DNA of 64,000 nucleotides from Bacteroides sp. AN502(2024) (GCF_041227145.1 NZ_JBGFSP010000003.1:310001-374000); one strand, 5' to 3'. Counted from the stretch's first letter, positions 53,483-61,392 are shown. Made by a program: numbers and translations. Notes: generated from the sequence alone by a model not told the origin.

Positions 53483-55042
53483 ATGGCAACGGCAGCAGAG
53501 AAAAAACAGGCTTACGAGCAATGGAAGGAACATTGCAAGCGAATTCAATCCATCACGAACACCGCATTGCTCGCAAACGAGCCCCCGGCTGAGCGCGACA
53601 GTCGCATCGCCCGGCTGCGGTCCAACTACGCCGCCTTTTGCGAGTATTACTTCCCGCATTTCCTCACGCTGCGCGACAAGACCACCGGCGAGGTAATACG
53701 GACTATCCACAATGCACCGTTCCACAACGAGGCGGCACGAAAGATACGTTCCACGCCCGACCTCAAAGCGGTGTTCATGTGGCCGCGCGGCCACGCCAAA
53801 TCGACGCACATGGACATCTTCGTCCCCCTGTGGCTGATGTTCCAGACAAAACGGCTCATCAGCTTCATGGTCGTGGTCGGAAAGAGCGAGGACAGCGCCG
53901 TCCGCCTGCTCGGAGACATACAGGCGGAACTGGAACATAACCAGCGCATCATCGCCGATTTCGGGAAACAGCGGGCGTCGGCATCGTGGCAGGAGGGCGA
54001 GTTCAAGGCGGCAAACGGGGTAAAGTTCCTCGCTTGCGGGCGCGGGCAATCGCCCCGAGGGTTACGGGACCGAGAGGCACGACCGGATTACATCGTCATC
54101 GACGACCTCGATGATGACGAGCTATGCCGCAACGAGAAACGCGTGCATGACCTCACGGACTGGGTGAAGGAGGCACTCTTCGGTTCGCTCGACGTGGGAC
54201 GGGGACGCTTCATCATGGTGGGCAACCTTATCAGCAAGACCTCCGTACTCTTCAATATCTCGCGCACGAAGGGCGTGTTCCTCTCCAAAATACAGGCGGT
54301 GGACAAAAACGGCGAACCGGTATGGAATGAGAAGTGGACGAAAGAAGAAGCGCAACTCTACCGGGACTTCGTGGGATACCGGGCATGGGAGAAGGAGATG
54401 ATGCACAACCCCATTGTGGACGGAACCATCTTCCGCGCGGACTGGATACGCTACAAGAAAATATCCAAGCTCGCCAAATACGACATGCTGGTATGCTACA
54501 CCGACCCGTCGTTCAAGTCAACCACCTCCAACGACTACAAGGCATGCCGCCTGTGGGGAAAGCTCGGGACGGAACTACATCTCATCGACTGTTTCGTGCG
54601 CCAGGCAACCGTAGGCGAGATGGTACGCTGGCTGTATGACCTCTACGAACGCACCCGTGATACTGCGGCCGTATCATTCTTCATGGAAGCGAACTTCATG
54701 CAGGACGTCATACTGGACGAGTTCGCCGTGGAGGGCAACCTGCGCGGCTACCAGCTGCCCATCATGCCGGACAAGCGAAAGAAGCCGGACAAGCTCCAGC
54801 GCATTGAGGCGGTCAGCCCGCTATGGGAGCGTGGGTTCGTATGGTACAACGAGAAGCTGAAGGATGCGCCGGACATGCAGGTGGGCATCGAGCAGACGCT
54901 GGCATTAGAGCGCGGAAGCCGGGTGCATGACGATGCGCCGGATGCGGACGAGGGAGCGATATGGATCCTGCAACGGAACACGAGACAGGAGAGTTTTCAA
55001 CCGGTGTTCGGCAAAAGGCCGACCGCCAAAAATATATGGTAA
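53483..55042 (+). CDS. Large terminase subunit
   Basis: The 519-residue motor has a Walker A-like motif (WPRGHAKST, near residue 100), Walker B (YIVIDDLDDDEL, near 203) and a nuclease Asp in VCYTDPSFKST (near 339). It cuts and pumps DNA into the prohead through the portal encoded downstream. Length and motif order are normal for Mu-like phages. Confidence 0.93.
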   Translation: MATAAEKKQAYEQWKEHCKRIQSITNTALLANEPPAERDSRIARLRSNYAAFCEYYFPHFLTLRDKTTGEVIRTIHNAPFHNEAARKIRSTPDLKAVFMWPRGHAKSTHMDIFVPLWLMFQTKRLISFMVVVGKSEDSAVRLLGDIQAELEHNQRIIADFGKQRASASWQEGEFKAANGVKFLACGRGQSPRGLRDREARPDYIVIDDLDDDELCRNEKRVHDLTDWVKEALFGSLDVGRGRFIMVGNLISKTSVLFNISRTKGVFLSKIQAVDKNGEPVWNEKWTKEEAQLYRDFVGYRAWEKEMMHNPIVDGTIFRADWIRYKKISKLAKYDMLVCYTDPSFKSTTSNDYKACRLWGKLGTELHLIDCFVRQATVGEMVRWLYDLYERTRDTAAVSFFMEANFMQDVILDEFAVEGNLRGYQLPIMPDKRKKPDKLQRIEAVSPLWERGFVWYNEKLKDAPDMQVGIEQTLALERGSRVHDDAPDADEGAIWILQRNTRQESFQPVFGKRPTAKNIW

Positions 55043-55044
55043 TC

Positions 55045-55296
55045 ATGATTCAACTTATCAAACGTATCATCTTCGCTTGGCACTTCAAACGTGCCGTCAA
55101 GAGGGCGAACAAACTGTCCCGGCTGTTCGGGATGAAGTATTTTGTGATCAGCCTGAACGGGGGACTGAAGGTCGTACCGAAACAGACCATCCGGGAACTG
55201 GTGGCAAGACACCGTTTCCGTAAAGGCGTGACGGTCGCCGATATTGAAAAGAGGGCATTGTACATCGCGGACGGAAGGAGGATGCCATGTTCATAA
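55045..55296 (+). CDS. Small basic phage protein of unknown function
   Basis: From the ATG at 55045 the product is 83 residues, basic and rich in hydrophobic residues (MIQLIKRIIFAWHFKRAVKRANKLS). Longer frames run back inside the terminase gene and are not needed. It overlaps the gp36-like gene by 10 bases. No function is recognised. Confidence 0.6.
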   Translation: MIQLIKRIIFAWHFKRAVKRANKLSRLFGMKYFVISLNGGLKVVPKQTIRELVARHRFRKGVTVADIEKRALYIADGRRMPCS

Positions 55297-55706
55297 CGGA
55301 AGAGGATTACAGAGTGGTCATCGGGGATGCGGCACTGAAGGTCATATCGCAGGTCAGCGAGGAAAACCGGGCGAACGCCGAGGCGGAGGCAAGGGAGGAG
55401 ATTTCCGGCTACCTCCGCCCAAAATACGACTGCGGGGCGGTGTTCGCCGCGGAAGGTAACGACAGGAACCGGCTTGTCGTCATGTACACCTGCGACATTG
55501 CGCTATACCACATGAGCGCGGCCATGCCGCAGAAAATGGGAAGCGAAATAAGGGAGGAACGCTACAAACGGGCCATCGAATGGCTGGAGAGTGTACAGGC
55601 GGGCAAAATAATCCCTGATCTCCCGCTTGCCGTGGACGGGAACGGGACACCGACCGGGGACACGTTCGTGTACAGCTCCCAGACGAAACTCAGGCATAAC
55701 TGGTAA
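55287..55706 (+). CDS. Mu gp36-like protein (DUF1320)
   Basis: The 139-residue protein fits the DUF1320 family: MFITEEDYRVVIGDAAL at the start, EEISGYLRPKYD in the middle and MPQKMGSEIREERYKRAIEWLE near the end. Mu gp36-like proteins are head-tail connection components. Its position just before the portal differs from Mu itself. Confidence 0.8.
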   Translation: MFITEEDYRVVIGDAALKVISQVSEENRANAEAEAREEISGYLRPKYDCGAVFAAEGNDRNRLVVMYTCDIALYHMSAAMPQKMGSEIREERYKRAIEWLESVQAGKIIPDLPLAVDGNGTPTGDTFVYSSQTKLRHNW

Positions 55707-55710
55707 TACT

Positions 55711-57036
55711 ATGGATATAAGGAATTTTTTCAGCGGCATTTTTCCGCAGAAGACGGGGAACATGCTGCATACACCACACGGGGACTTCAATCTCGCGAAG
55801 GAGGAAGACCGCAAGCGGATGCGGAAGATGGTCATCGAGCTGCAGCGCACGACAGACGCGCTCACGCGCAAGGACATCAAGGACTGGCGCGATGCATGGC
55901 AGATGGCCATCAACGTGGACAGCCCCAACAGGCAACGCCTGTATGACATATACAGGGATGTGGAAATCGACCTGCACCTGTCCGGATGCGTCGAGCAGCG
56001 CAGGGGCTTCGTCATGGCAAAGTCATTCAAAATCGTAAACGAAAAAGGGGATGAGGACGAAGAGGCATTACATTACTTCGACCAGTCTTGGTTCAAGCAA
56101 CTGCTGCGCTATGCGCTGGAGGCGAACTTCTGGGGACACTCGCTCATCGAATTGGGCGAACTCACCACGGACGGCGACGGCTGCCTGTGCTACTCCGATG
56201 TCACCCTGCTGCCGCGCAAGCACGTCATACCGGAATACGGGCGTGTCATCACCGACCTCGGACAGGACTGGACTACCGGAATCAATTACCGGGAAGCCCC
56301 GTTCTCATACTGGCTCATCGAAGCCGGACGCCCCGATGATCTCGGACTGTACCTCAAGGCCGCTACGCAGACCATACCCAAGAAAAACATGCTGGCGTTC
56401 TGGGACACCTTCGGGGAGATTTTCGGGATGCCCATGCGCATCGCACGGACGACCTCACGGGACAAGAAGGAGATAGACCGGCTCGACCGTATGTTACGGG
56501 AAGCCGGGGCAAGCCTCTCGATGGTTGCCGGACAGGACACGGAAATCGAGTTCGTGGAGAGCGGGAAAGGGGATGCATACAATGTCTATGACAAACGTAT
56601 AGACCGGGCGAACTCGGAGCTGTCGAAGCTCGTCATCGGGCAGACCATGACCATAGAGGACGGCAGCAGCCTCTCACAGTCTGAAACGCACCTTGAGGTG
56701 TTCCAGAACCTCGTGGAAAGCGACTGCGACATACTGCGCGACATCGTGAACAACCAACTCATCCCGCGCATGGCACACCACGGTTTCCCGGTCAAGGGAC
56801 TGCGATTCGAGTGGGACGACGCAGTGGACTACACACCGGAGCAGCAGAAGGCTTACGAGGAGATGGTCCTGCAACACTACAAGGTCCAGCCACGGTATTT
56901 TGAGGACAAGTATGGTATGCCGTGCGAGGAAAAGCCGGAACCGGCCATACCATCGGGAGGAAACGACGGCAACGGCGAAGAGAAACCAAAGGACAATAAA
57001 AAACAACGGAACGCCCTGTCCCGTTTTTTCGACTGA
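55711..57036 (+). CDS. Portal protein (Mu gp29-like, DUF935)
   Basis: From the ATG at 55711 the protein is 441 residues with typical DUF935 stretches: SGCVEQRRGFVMAKSF, SLIELGE-type segments, PRKHVIPEYGRVI and GQTMTIEDGSSLSQSETHLEVF. It forms the dodecameric DNA channel of the head. Its last codons contain the slippery heptamer T_TTT_TTC (57024-57030), four codons from the stop, and the -1 frame leads into the Mu F-like gene. Confidence 0.92.
   Translation: MDIRNFFSGIFPQKTGNMLHTPHGDFNLAKEEDRKRMRKMVIELQRTTDALTRKDIKDWRDAWQMAINVDSPNRQRLYDIYRDVEIDLHLSGCVEQRRGFVMAKSFKIVNEKGDEDEEALHYFDQSWFKQLLRYALEANFWGHSLIELGELTTDGDGCLCYSDVTLLPRKHVIPEYGRVITDLGQDWTTGINYREAPFSYWLIEAGRPDDLGLYLKAATQTIPKKNMLAFWDTFGEIFGMPMRIARTTSRDKKEIDRLDRMLREAGASLSMVAGQDTEIEFVESGKGDAYNVYDKRIDRANSELSKLVIGQTMTIEDGSSLSQSETHLEVFQNLVESDCDILRDIVNNQLIPRMAHHGFPVKGLRFEWDDAVDYTPEQQKAYEEMVLQHYKVQPRYFEDKYGMPCEEKPEPAIPSGGNDGNGEEKPKDNKKQRNALSRFFD
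57024..57030 (+). promoter_or_regulatory. Canonical -1 slippery heptamer at the end of the portal gene
   Basis: The portal codons read CGT TTT TTC GAC TGA, so T_TTT_TTC stands in the correct phase for tandem -1 slippage. After the slip the frame is open through to the Mu F-like protein without a stop. Confidence 0.5.
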
Positions 57037-57101
57037 GCCCCTCCGACTACGAGGGGCTGCACCGACGTTATGCCGAATGGCTGGGAAATACGCCGCAGCC
57101 G

Positions 57102-58349
57102 ATGCTGCTCTCCAAAGAGCGGGAGGATGAAGTCCGCAGGGAACTATCATCGCTTTTCGAAGGCATGATGAAGACACTGTACTCGCAGGGCGGCTCGGAA
57201 TTCCGTATCGAGGTGATTGCCGAACCGAAGGTGCAGGAGTTTATAGAGGCGCACGCCTCGGTGTTGGATTCCGGGTTCCGACAGGTGGAGATGTCCGAGG
57301 CCATGCGGCACCGGCTGACACGCTCCGATTACATTTTCTCTGGCATGAAGACGTTTCATGAACTGAACGAGGCGTTCCCGTCCCTGCTGGACGAGAACGG
57401 GAAAAGAAAACCGTTCGAACGGTTTTTGAACGATGTCCGTAAGATAGACGAGACATATAATTCCAACTATCTCCGGGCGGAGTACAACTTCGTGCAGTCA
57501 TCCGCTGAAATGGCGGCCAAGTGGGAACAGTTCGCGGAGGATGGCGACCGCTATTATCTCCAGTACCGAACGGCTCATGACGGCAAAGTGCGACCGGAAC
57601 ACGCCGCGCTGCACGGGGTAACACTCCCCATGAGCGACCCGTTCTGGGAGGAATTCTACCCGCCGAACGGGTGGAACTGCCGCTGCACGGTAGTACAGGT
57701 GCGCAAGTCAAAATATCCGGAAACGCCGCACGACGAGGCGATGGCACTCGGAGAGGAAGCCCTGCAACGGGATTCAAAAGGGATATTCCACTTCAACGCC
57801 GGGAAAGAGCAGAAGACCATGCCGGACTACAACCCGTACACCATACGCCACTGCCGGGACTGCGACATTGCCAAAGGAAAAATCGAACTGGCATTTGTTC
57901 CGGATAACGAACTTTGCGCAGCATGCAAGTTATTGAACAGGTGTGCCGGGGACAGGACAAAGACACAGCGGGCAATCGAGCGAATCCACTACCTCCACGA
58001 GATGGAGCCGCTGCTAAAGAAATCCGTGATGAAAACCGCCGGGGACAAGAACCTGAACGTCGGATTCACGAAATACGGGAACAGCCACTTGTTTTCCGAC
58101 ACGTTCGGACGCTCGCACGTACTATCAAAGGAGGATTTGAAAGATTTGGGCGATGTACTGAGTGCGGCTTCATTCATGGAGGACTCACCGCTGACACATC
58201 CGAGAACGGACGGCATCGAACATTTCTACTATTTCAAAGCACAGATACGGGAGCAATGGGTAAGGCTGAACGTGGCAAAACAGGTTTATCACAGGCCAAG
58301 CGGACAGATTGAGATACGCTATTTCATGTACTCAATCAACGACATATAA
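57102..58349 (+). CDS. Mu F-like minor head protein
   Basis: The first ATG in frame gives 415 residues, with the Mu F core LQYRTAHDGKVRPEHAALHG and FYPPNGWNCRCTVVQV near residues 165-210. Extra Cys pairs follow (HCRDCD, CAACKLLNRCAG). Between the portal stop and this ATG the same frame encodes LSPSDYEGLHRRYAEWLG, which looks like real protein but has no ATG or GTG start. The true N-terminus therefore probably comes from -1 frameshifting out of the portal gene or from CTG at 57033. Mu F-like proteins sit in the head beside the portal and may be ejected. Confidence 0.88.
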   Translation: MLLSKEREDEVRRELSSLFEGMMKTLYSQGGSEFRIEVIAEPKVQEFIEAHASVLDSGFRQVEMSEAMRHRLTRSDYIFSGMKTFHELNEAFPSLLDENGKRKPFERFLNDVRKIDETYNSNYLRAEYNFVQSSAEMAAKWEQFAEDGDRYYLQYRTAHDGKVRPEHAALHGVTLPMSDPFWEEFYPPNGWNCRCTVVQVRKSKYPETPHDEAMALGEEALQRDSKGIFHFNAGKEQKTMPDYNPYTIRHCRDCDIAKGKIELAFVPDNELCAACKLLNRCAGDRTKTQRAIERIHYLHEMEPLLKKSVMKTAGDKNLNVGFTKYGNSHLFSDTFGRSHVLSKEDLKDLGDVLSAASFMEDSPLTHPRTDGIEHFYYFKAQIREQWVRLNVAKQVYHRPSGQIEIRYFMYSINDI

Positions 58350-58415
58350 AAAACGGAGCATCAAGAGCGGCTATTAGGTCTCAATTGCCAGTACGCCATT
58401 CTCTCAAAACTCCGT
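58349..58415 (-). ncRNA. Candidate small structured RNA, antisense strand
   Basis: A perfect promoter -7 box TACCTTTG lies on the minus strand at 58419-58426. A transcript from about 58413 would start ACGGAG and end CTCCGT followed by six U (58353-58348). Its ends pair, and an inner helix (UGAGAG with CUCUUG) extends the stem. The gap between Mu F and the holin-like gene holds no protein frame. Existence of the RNA is inferred from these signals only. Confidence 0.4.
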
Positions 58416-58454
58416 ATGCAAAGGTAACAACAAAATTTCAAAACACATCAAGTT

Positions 58455-58688
58455 ATGAACAAATTTATCTCTTTTCTTAAACAAAGTAACCGCTACAAGC
58501 ACCTTGTGGGTGGTTTTATCGTCGGAATCTGCGCTTTATCTCCTTGGTGCGCACTGTACTCAGCCGCCGTGGTTGCCTCATGCCTTGAACTCAAGGATGT
58601 GCTGCATGGTTGCCGATGGGACTGCCTCGACTGGCTCGCCATGGTCGCCGGAGGAGGATTTGCCGCACTCTTATGGCTGTTTATCTGA
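58455..58688 (+). CDS. Small two-helix membrane protein, holin-like
   Basis: The 77-residue product has two hydrophobic helices (residues about 17-42 and 62-77) around a polar loop LELKDVLHGCRWDCLDW. Size and topology fit a phage holin, and phage proteins of this LELKD...WDWxDW style are common in Bacteroides prophages. It is separated from the endolysin gene, which is across the divergent region. The role is inferred. Confidence 0.6.
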   Translation: MNKFISFLKQSNRYKHLVGGFIVGICALSPWCALYSAAVVASCLELKDVLHGCRWDCLDWLAMVAGGGFAALLWLFI

Positions 58689-58718
58689 CTGTCTTTCAAA
58701 TAAACGGCTTTTTATGAG

Positions 58719-58726
58719 TACCTTTG
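58719..58726 (+). promoter_or_regulatory. Putative promoter of the template-repeat RNA
   Basis: TACCTTTG is a perfect TAnnTTTG box with a TTTC at 58694-58697 in the -33 area. The start point would be near 58732, about 20 bases before TR. This would give the DGR its own promoter. Confidence 0.5.
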
Positions 58727-58752
58727 TACCCGGAAAGGCGGAGCTTCCCAAT

Positions 58753-58873
58753 AGGCCGTGTGGTCTATCGCGGGTACAACAATGCGAATGCGAATGGCGG
58801 TGTGTCGAATGCGAATGCGAATAACGATGCTTCGAACACGAATGCGAATGTCGGCTCGCGTCTGGAAATCAAA
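58753..58873 (+). repeat. DGR template repeat (TR)
   Basis: This adenine-rich segment is a run of AAT/AAC codon-like triplets (translated in the VR frame: YNNANANGGVSNANANND). It aligns gaplessly to VR at 32398-32278. It has 30 adenines in the 118 well-aligned bases, 18 of them changed in VR, and no other base differs. It lies 243 bases before the RT start. It is not itself a protein gene. Confidence 0.93.
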
Positions 58874-59115
58874 CAATCGGCGTACAGCACAGGGGACGTG
58901 TCCCCGGAGCGGTGCCGAGGGAGGCAAGCCCCAGCAAAAGCAATTCATTCCAATGTTGCAAGAATTGGAAAGTTTTGGAAAGCTGAAAAATCACGCGTCG
59001 GGTGGAGTTTGGTAGGACGGCAACGTCTCGAAAAAGTCAGGCCCGGAGGAAGGAAGGCCTTTACCTTCCACTATTAAACCAATGACCGAAGCCTATGCGC
59101 AGAGAAGGACATATC
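58874..59115 (+). other. TR-RT spacer, part of the DGR RNA
   Basis: This stretch has no credible gene. It contains a perfect hairpin GGGGAC-GT-GTCCCC (58892-58905) and G-rich segments. In studied DGRs the RNA between TR and RT is needed for cDNA priming. AGAAGGA just before ATG 59116 is a good ribosome site. Confidence 0.55.
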
Positions 59116-60396
59116 ATGGAGGAGGTCATCGAATACCACAACATGTCGGAGGCATTCGATACCGTGCTGCGCGGCTCCAAACGGAAAAAGTCACGGCAGG
59201 GACGTGAGCTGCTTGGAAACAGGGAAAAAGTCATTGCCGAACTTACAGCCGCCTTGGCAGACGGTTCTTTCCGGCTTGGGGGATACCACGAGAGGGACAT
59301 CGAGGAATACGGCAAGAAACGCCGGCTCCAAATACTCTCCATGAAAGACCGTATCGCGGTGTTCGCCGTGATGAACGTCGTGGACAGACACCTGCAGAAA
59401 CGGTATATCCGGACCACGGGGGCGAGCATCAAGGGACGCGGCACGCACGACCTGATGAAGTACATACGCACGGACATACAGGGCGATCCCGAAGGCACAC
59501 GGTACGCCTACAAGTTCGACATCAGGCATTTCTATGACAACGCGCAGCAGGATTTCGTGATGTGGTGCTTCCGCAGGGTGTTCAAGGACGAAAAACTGCT
59601 GGCCATACTCGGCAGGTTCGTCACCATGCTGCCAAAGGGCATCAGCTTCGGGCTGAGAAGTTCTCAAGGAGCGGGCAACCTGCTCCTGTCTGTATTTTTA
59701 GACCATTACCTGAAAGACAGGTACGGGGTCTGTCATTTCTACCGTTATTGCGATGACGGCCTTGTACTCAGTAGAACGAAAGCGGAACTATGGGTGATTC
59801 GTGACATCATCCACGGGCAGATGGAAAAAATCGATCTGGAAGTCAAACCCAACGAAAGGGTGTTCCCCATAGAGGAGGGTATCGACTTTCTCGGATATGT
59901 CATCCATCCTGATTATGTAAGACTGCGCAAGCGCATCAAACAGAAATTCGCCCAGAAGATGCACGAGGTAAAATCGAGAAGAAGGAGGCGTGAACTGGTA
60001 GCGTCCTTTTACGGGATGGCAAAACACGCCGACTGCAATAAGTTGTTTAACAAATTAACAGGCAAAGAAATGAGATCATTTAAGGATTTGAATGTCGCTT
60101 ACAAGCCGGAGGACGGCAAGAAGCGATTTCCCGGAACCGTGGTGAGCATCCGGGAACTGGTGAACCTGCCCATCGTGGTAAAGGACTTCGAGACGGGCAT
60201 AAAGACGGATCAGGGCGATGACCGCTGCATCGTGTCCATCGAGCAGAACGGCGAGCCGAAAAAGTTTTTCACCAACAGCGAGGAGATGAAGAACATCCTC
60301 GCACAAGTGAGGGAGATGCCGGACGGGTTCCCGTTCGAGACCACCATCAAGACGGAGACTTTCGGCAAGGGACGCACAAAATACATATTCACATGA
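59116..60396 (+). CDS. DGR reverse transcriptase with C-terminal extra domain
   Basis: I chose the ATG at 59116 because AGAAGGA stands at the right distance; another ATG is at 59095. The 426-residue enzyme has the active site YCDD (residues 211-214) and the DGR hallmark GxxxSQ as GLRSSQ (179-184). The thumb region ends near residue 310. A C-terminal segment of about 100 residues (VVSIRELVNLPIVVKDFETG to FGKGRTKYIFT) is extra compared with ordinary DGR RTs and resembles a small nucleic-acid-binding phage fold. It copies TR RNA with errors at adenines and directs the cDNA to VR 26.8 kb away. Confidence 0.95.
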   Translation: MEEVIEYHNMSEAFDTVLRGSKRKKSRQGRELLGNREKVIAELTAALADGSFRLGGYHERDIEEYGKKRRLQILSMKDRIAVFAVMNVVDRHLQKRYIRTTGASIKGRGTHDLMKYIRTDIQGDPEGTRYAYKFDIRHFYDNAQQDFVMWCFRRVFKDEKLLAILGRFVTMLPKGISFGLRSSQGAGNLLLSVFLDHYLKDRYGVCHFYRYCDDGLVLSRTKAELWVIRDIIHGQMEKIDLEVKPNERVFPIEEGIDFLGYVIHPDYVRLRKRIKQKFAQKMHEVKSRRRRRELVASFYGMAKHADCNKLFNKLTGKEMRSFKDLNVAYKPEDGKKRFPGTVVSIRELVNLPIVVKDFETGIKTDQGDDRCIVSIEQNGEPKKFFTNSEEMKNILAQVREMPDGFPFETTIKTETFGKGRTKYIFT

Positions 60397-60878
60397 GAAG
60401 AGTGGAAGGAAACACAGGGGTAAGGCTGCTGGAATGCACAAGCCCCGTAAGGGACAAATGGCGCGTCCGCTGGGACGTGCAAGTGAGGGAGGACGGCTCC
60501 GCCTCCTACATGGAAGAAGAATTCGGGCACAAGCCGACTGGCGAGGAAATACGCTCCACGGTCATGGCGTGGTACAACGGAGAAACGGACACAGCCATTC
60601 TCTCTGGGTTCCGCTACAATGACGTGCCGGTATGGCTGTCCCAAGAAAACCAGTTCAACTACAAGTCGGCATACGACCTCGCCGTGCAAACCAACGGCGG
60701 CACGCTACCCGTAACGTTCAAGTTCGGGACGGACACGGAGCCGCACTACCGCACGTTCGAGACGCTGGAGGAACTGACGGACTTCTACACGAAAGCCATG
60801 AGCCACATCCGGACGGCACTCGCTGAAGGGTGGAAGAAGAAAGACGCTTTCGACTTGGAGGTATACCAAGTTGGATAG
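60393..60878 (+). CDS. RT-coupled phage protein of unknown function (DUF4376-like)
   Basis: The 161-residue protein overlaps the RT stop by 4 bases, so it is translationally coupled to it. The C-terminal half (VPVWLSQENQFNYKSAYDLA, TLEELTDFYTKAMSHIRTALAEGW) recalls DUF4376 domains of tail-fibre-associated proteins. No accessory protein of the Avd type is visible, so this could be the DGR accessory factor or a chaperone for the variable protein. I cannot decide between these. Confidence 0.7.
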   Translation: MRRVEGNTGVRLLECTSPVRDKWRVRWDVQVREDGSASYMEEEFGHKPTGEEIRSTVMAWYNGETDTAILSGFRYNDVPVWLSQENQFNYKSAYDLAVQTNGGTLPVTFKFGTDTEPHYRTFETLEELTDFYTKAMSHIRTALAEGWKKKDAFDLEVYQVG

Positions 60879-60908
60879 CTGAAAGAATCCCATTCGGGGG
60901 AGGGATAG

Positions 60909-61052
60909 AAAAAAGCCCCCGGCCTGTTAAATAGTCGTCTCACTTACTATTAAACACAAAATACCACTTACTGGCACGACCGGGGGCATATACCCTCGCC
61001 GCCAGTAAGCGGTATTTTTTGTGTGCGCACGTGGCGCATAAATAAGTGAGAC
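60909..61052 (-). ncRNA. Candidate 140-nt structured RNA in a large inverted repeat
   Basis: The arms GTCTCACTTA/TAAGTGAGAC (60937-60946 with 61043-61052), ACACAAAATACC/GGTATTTTTTGTGT and CTTACTGGC/GCCAGTAAG form a nearly 116-base hairpin. A perfect minus-strand -7 box TACTTTTG (61057-61064) would start RNA at the base of the stem. It would end with CCGGGGGC and six U at 60914-60909. The apical loop holds GCCCCCGG, complementary to that terminal block. The same hairpin followed by T6 (61015-61020) can also terminate the rightward RT operon. Confidence 0.45.
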
Positions 61053-61079
61053 GGTACAAAAGTACAAAAATTATTGGAA

Positions 61080-61322
61080 ATGAAAGTGATTGAGATACTG
61101 AAATTGAACAGGGAACTGCTGAAAATCTGCATGGACGTGGGTATCCGTGTGGATGACGTGCAATATATCGAGCTGTACAACGACTATAACAGGCTGCTCG
61201 CCGATGGAGAAAAAGTGTCATACATTGTAGCCATACTCTCCGAGCGTTATGGGGTATGTGAGCGCAAAGTTTACGCACTCATCAAACGGCTGCAGACCGA
61301 CTGCAACCTGTGTGCAGTGTAA
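61080..61322 (+). CDS. Small HTH protein, possible Mor-like regulator
   Basis: From the ATG at 61080 the product is 80 residues. The C-terminal half reads VSYIVAILSERYGVCERKVYALIKRL, a helix-turn-helix pattern like that of Mor/C-type activators of Mu, though the protein is shorter than Mor. It starts beside the structured RNA and could control late transcription. The name stays open. Confidence 0.6.
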   Translation: MKVIEILKLNRELLKICMDVGIRVDDVQYIELYNDYNRLLADGEKVSYIVAILSERYGVCERKVYALIKRLQTDCNLCAV

Positions 61323-61360
61323 TTGACGTGCAACAACATTATGGAGGAAGTGTCGTGTGC

Positions 61361-61368
61361 TACCTTTG
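61361..61368 (+). promoter_or_regulatory. Putative promoter of the TS-fold/Dam operon
   Basis: TACCTTTG is a perfect TAnnTTTG box, 24 bases before the ATG at 61393. No clear -33 element is seen. Confidence 0.45.
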
Positions 61369-61392
61369 CACCGTATTCAAAAGTAGCACATT

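Noticed and set aside
58741..58873. A second variable repeat elsewhere in the window
   Set aside because: Looking for the invariant blocks GGCCGTGTGGTCT and TCGGCTCGCGTCTGG I noticed only the TR and the one VR at 32278-32398. An exact computer search would be needed to exclude a diverged copy.
58724..59077. Open frame of 117 codons across the template repeat
   Set aside because: It opens only with TTG inside the promoter box, and its coding look comes from the TR, which mirrors the VR codons. The rest has no protein character. TR is a template, not a gene.
60937..61052. Inverted repeat as a MITE or insertion sequence
   Set aside because: The bases flanking the outer arms do not form a target duplication, and the promoter and U-tract signals match an RNA or terminator better.
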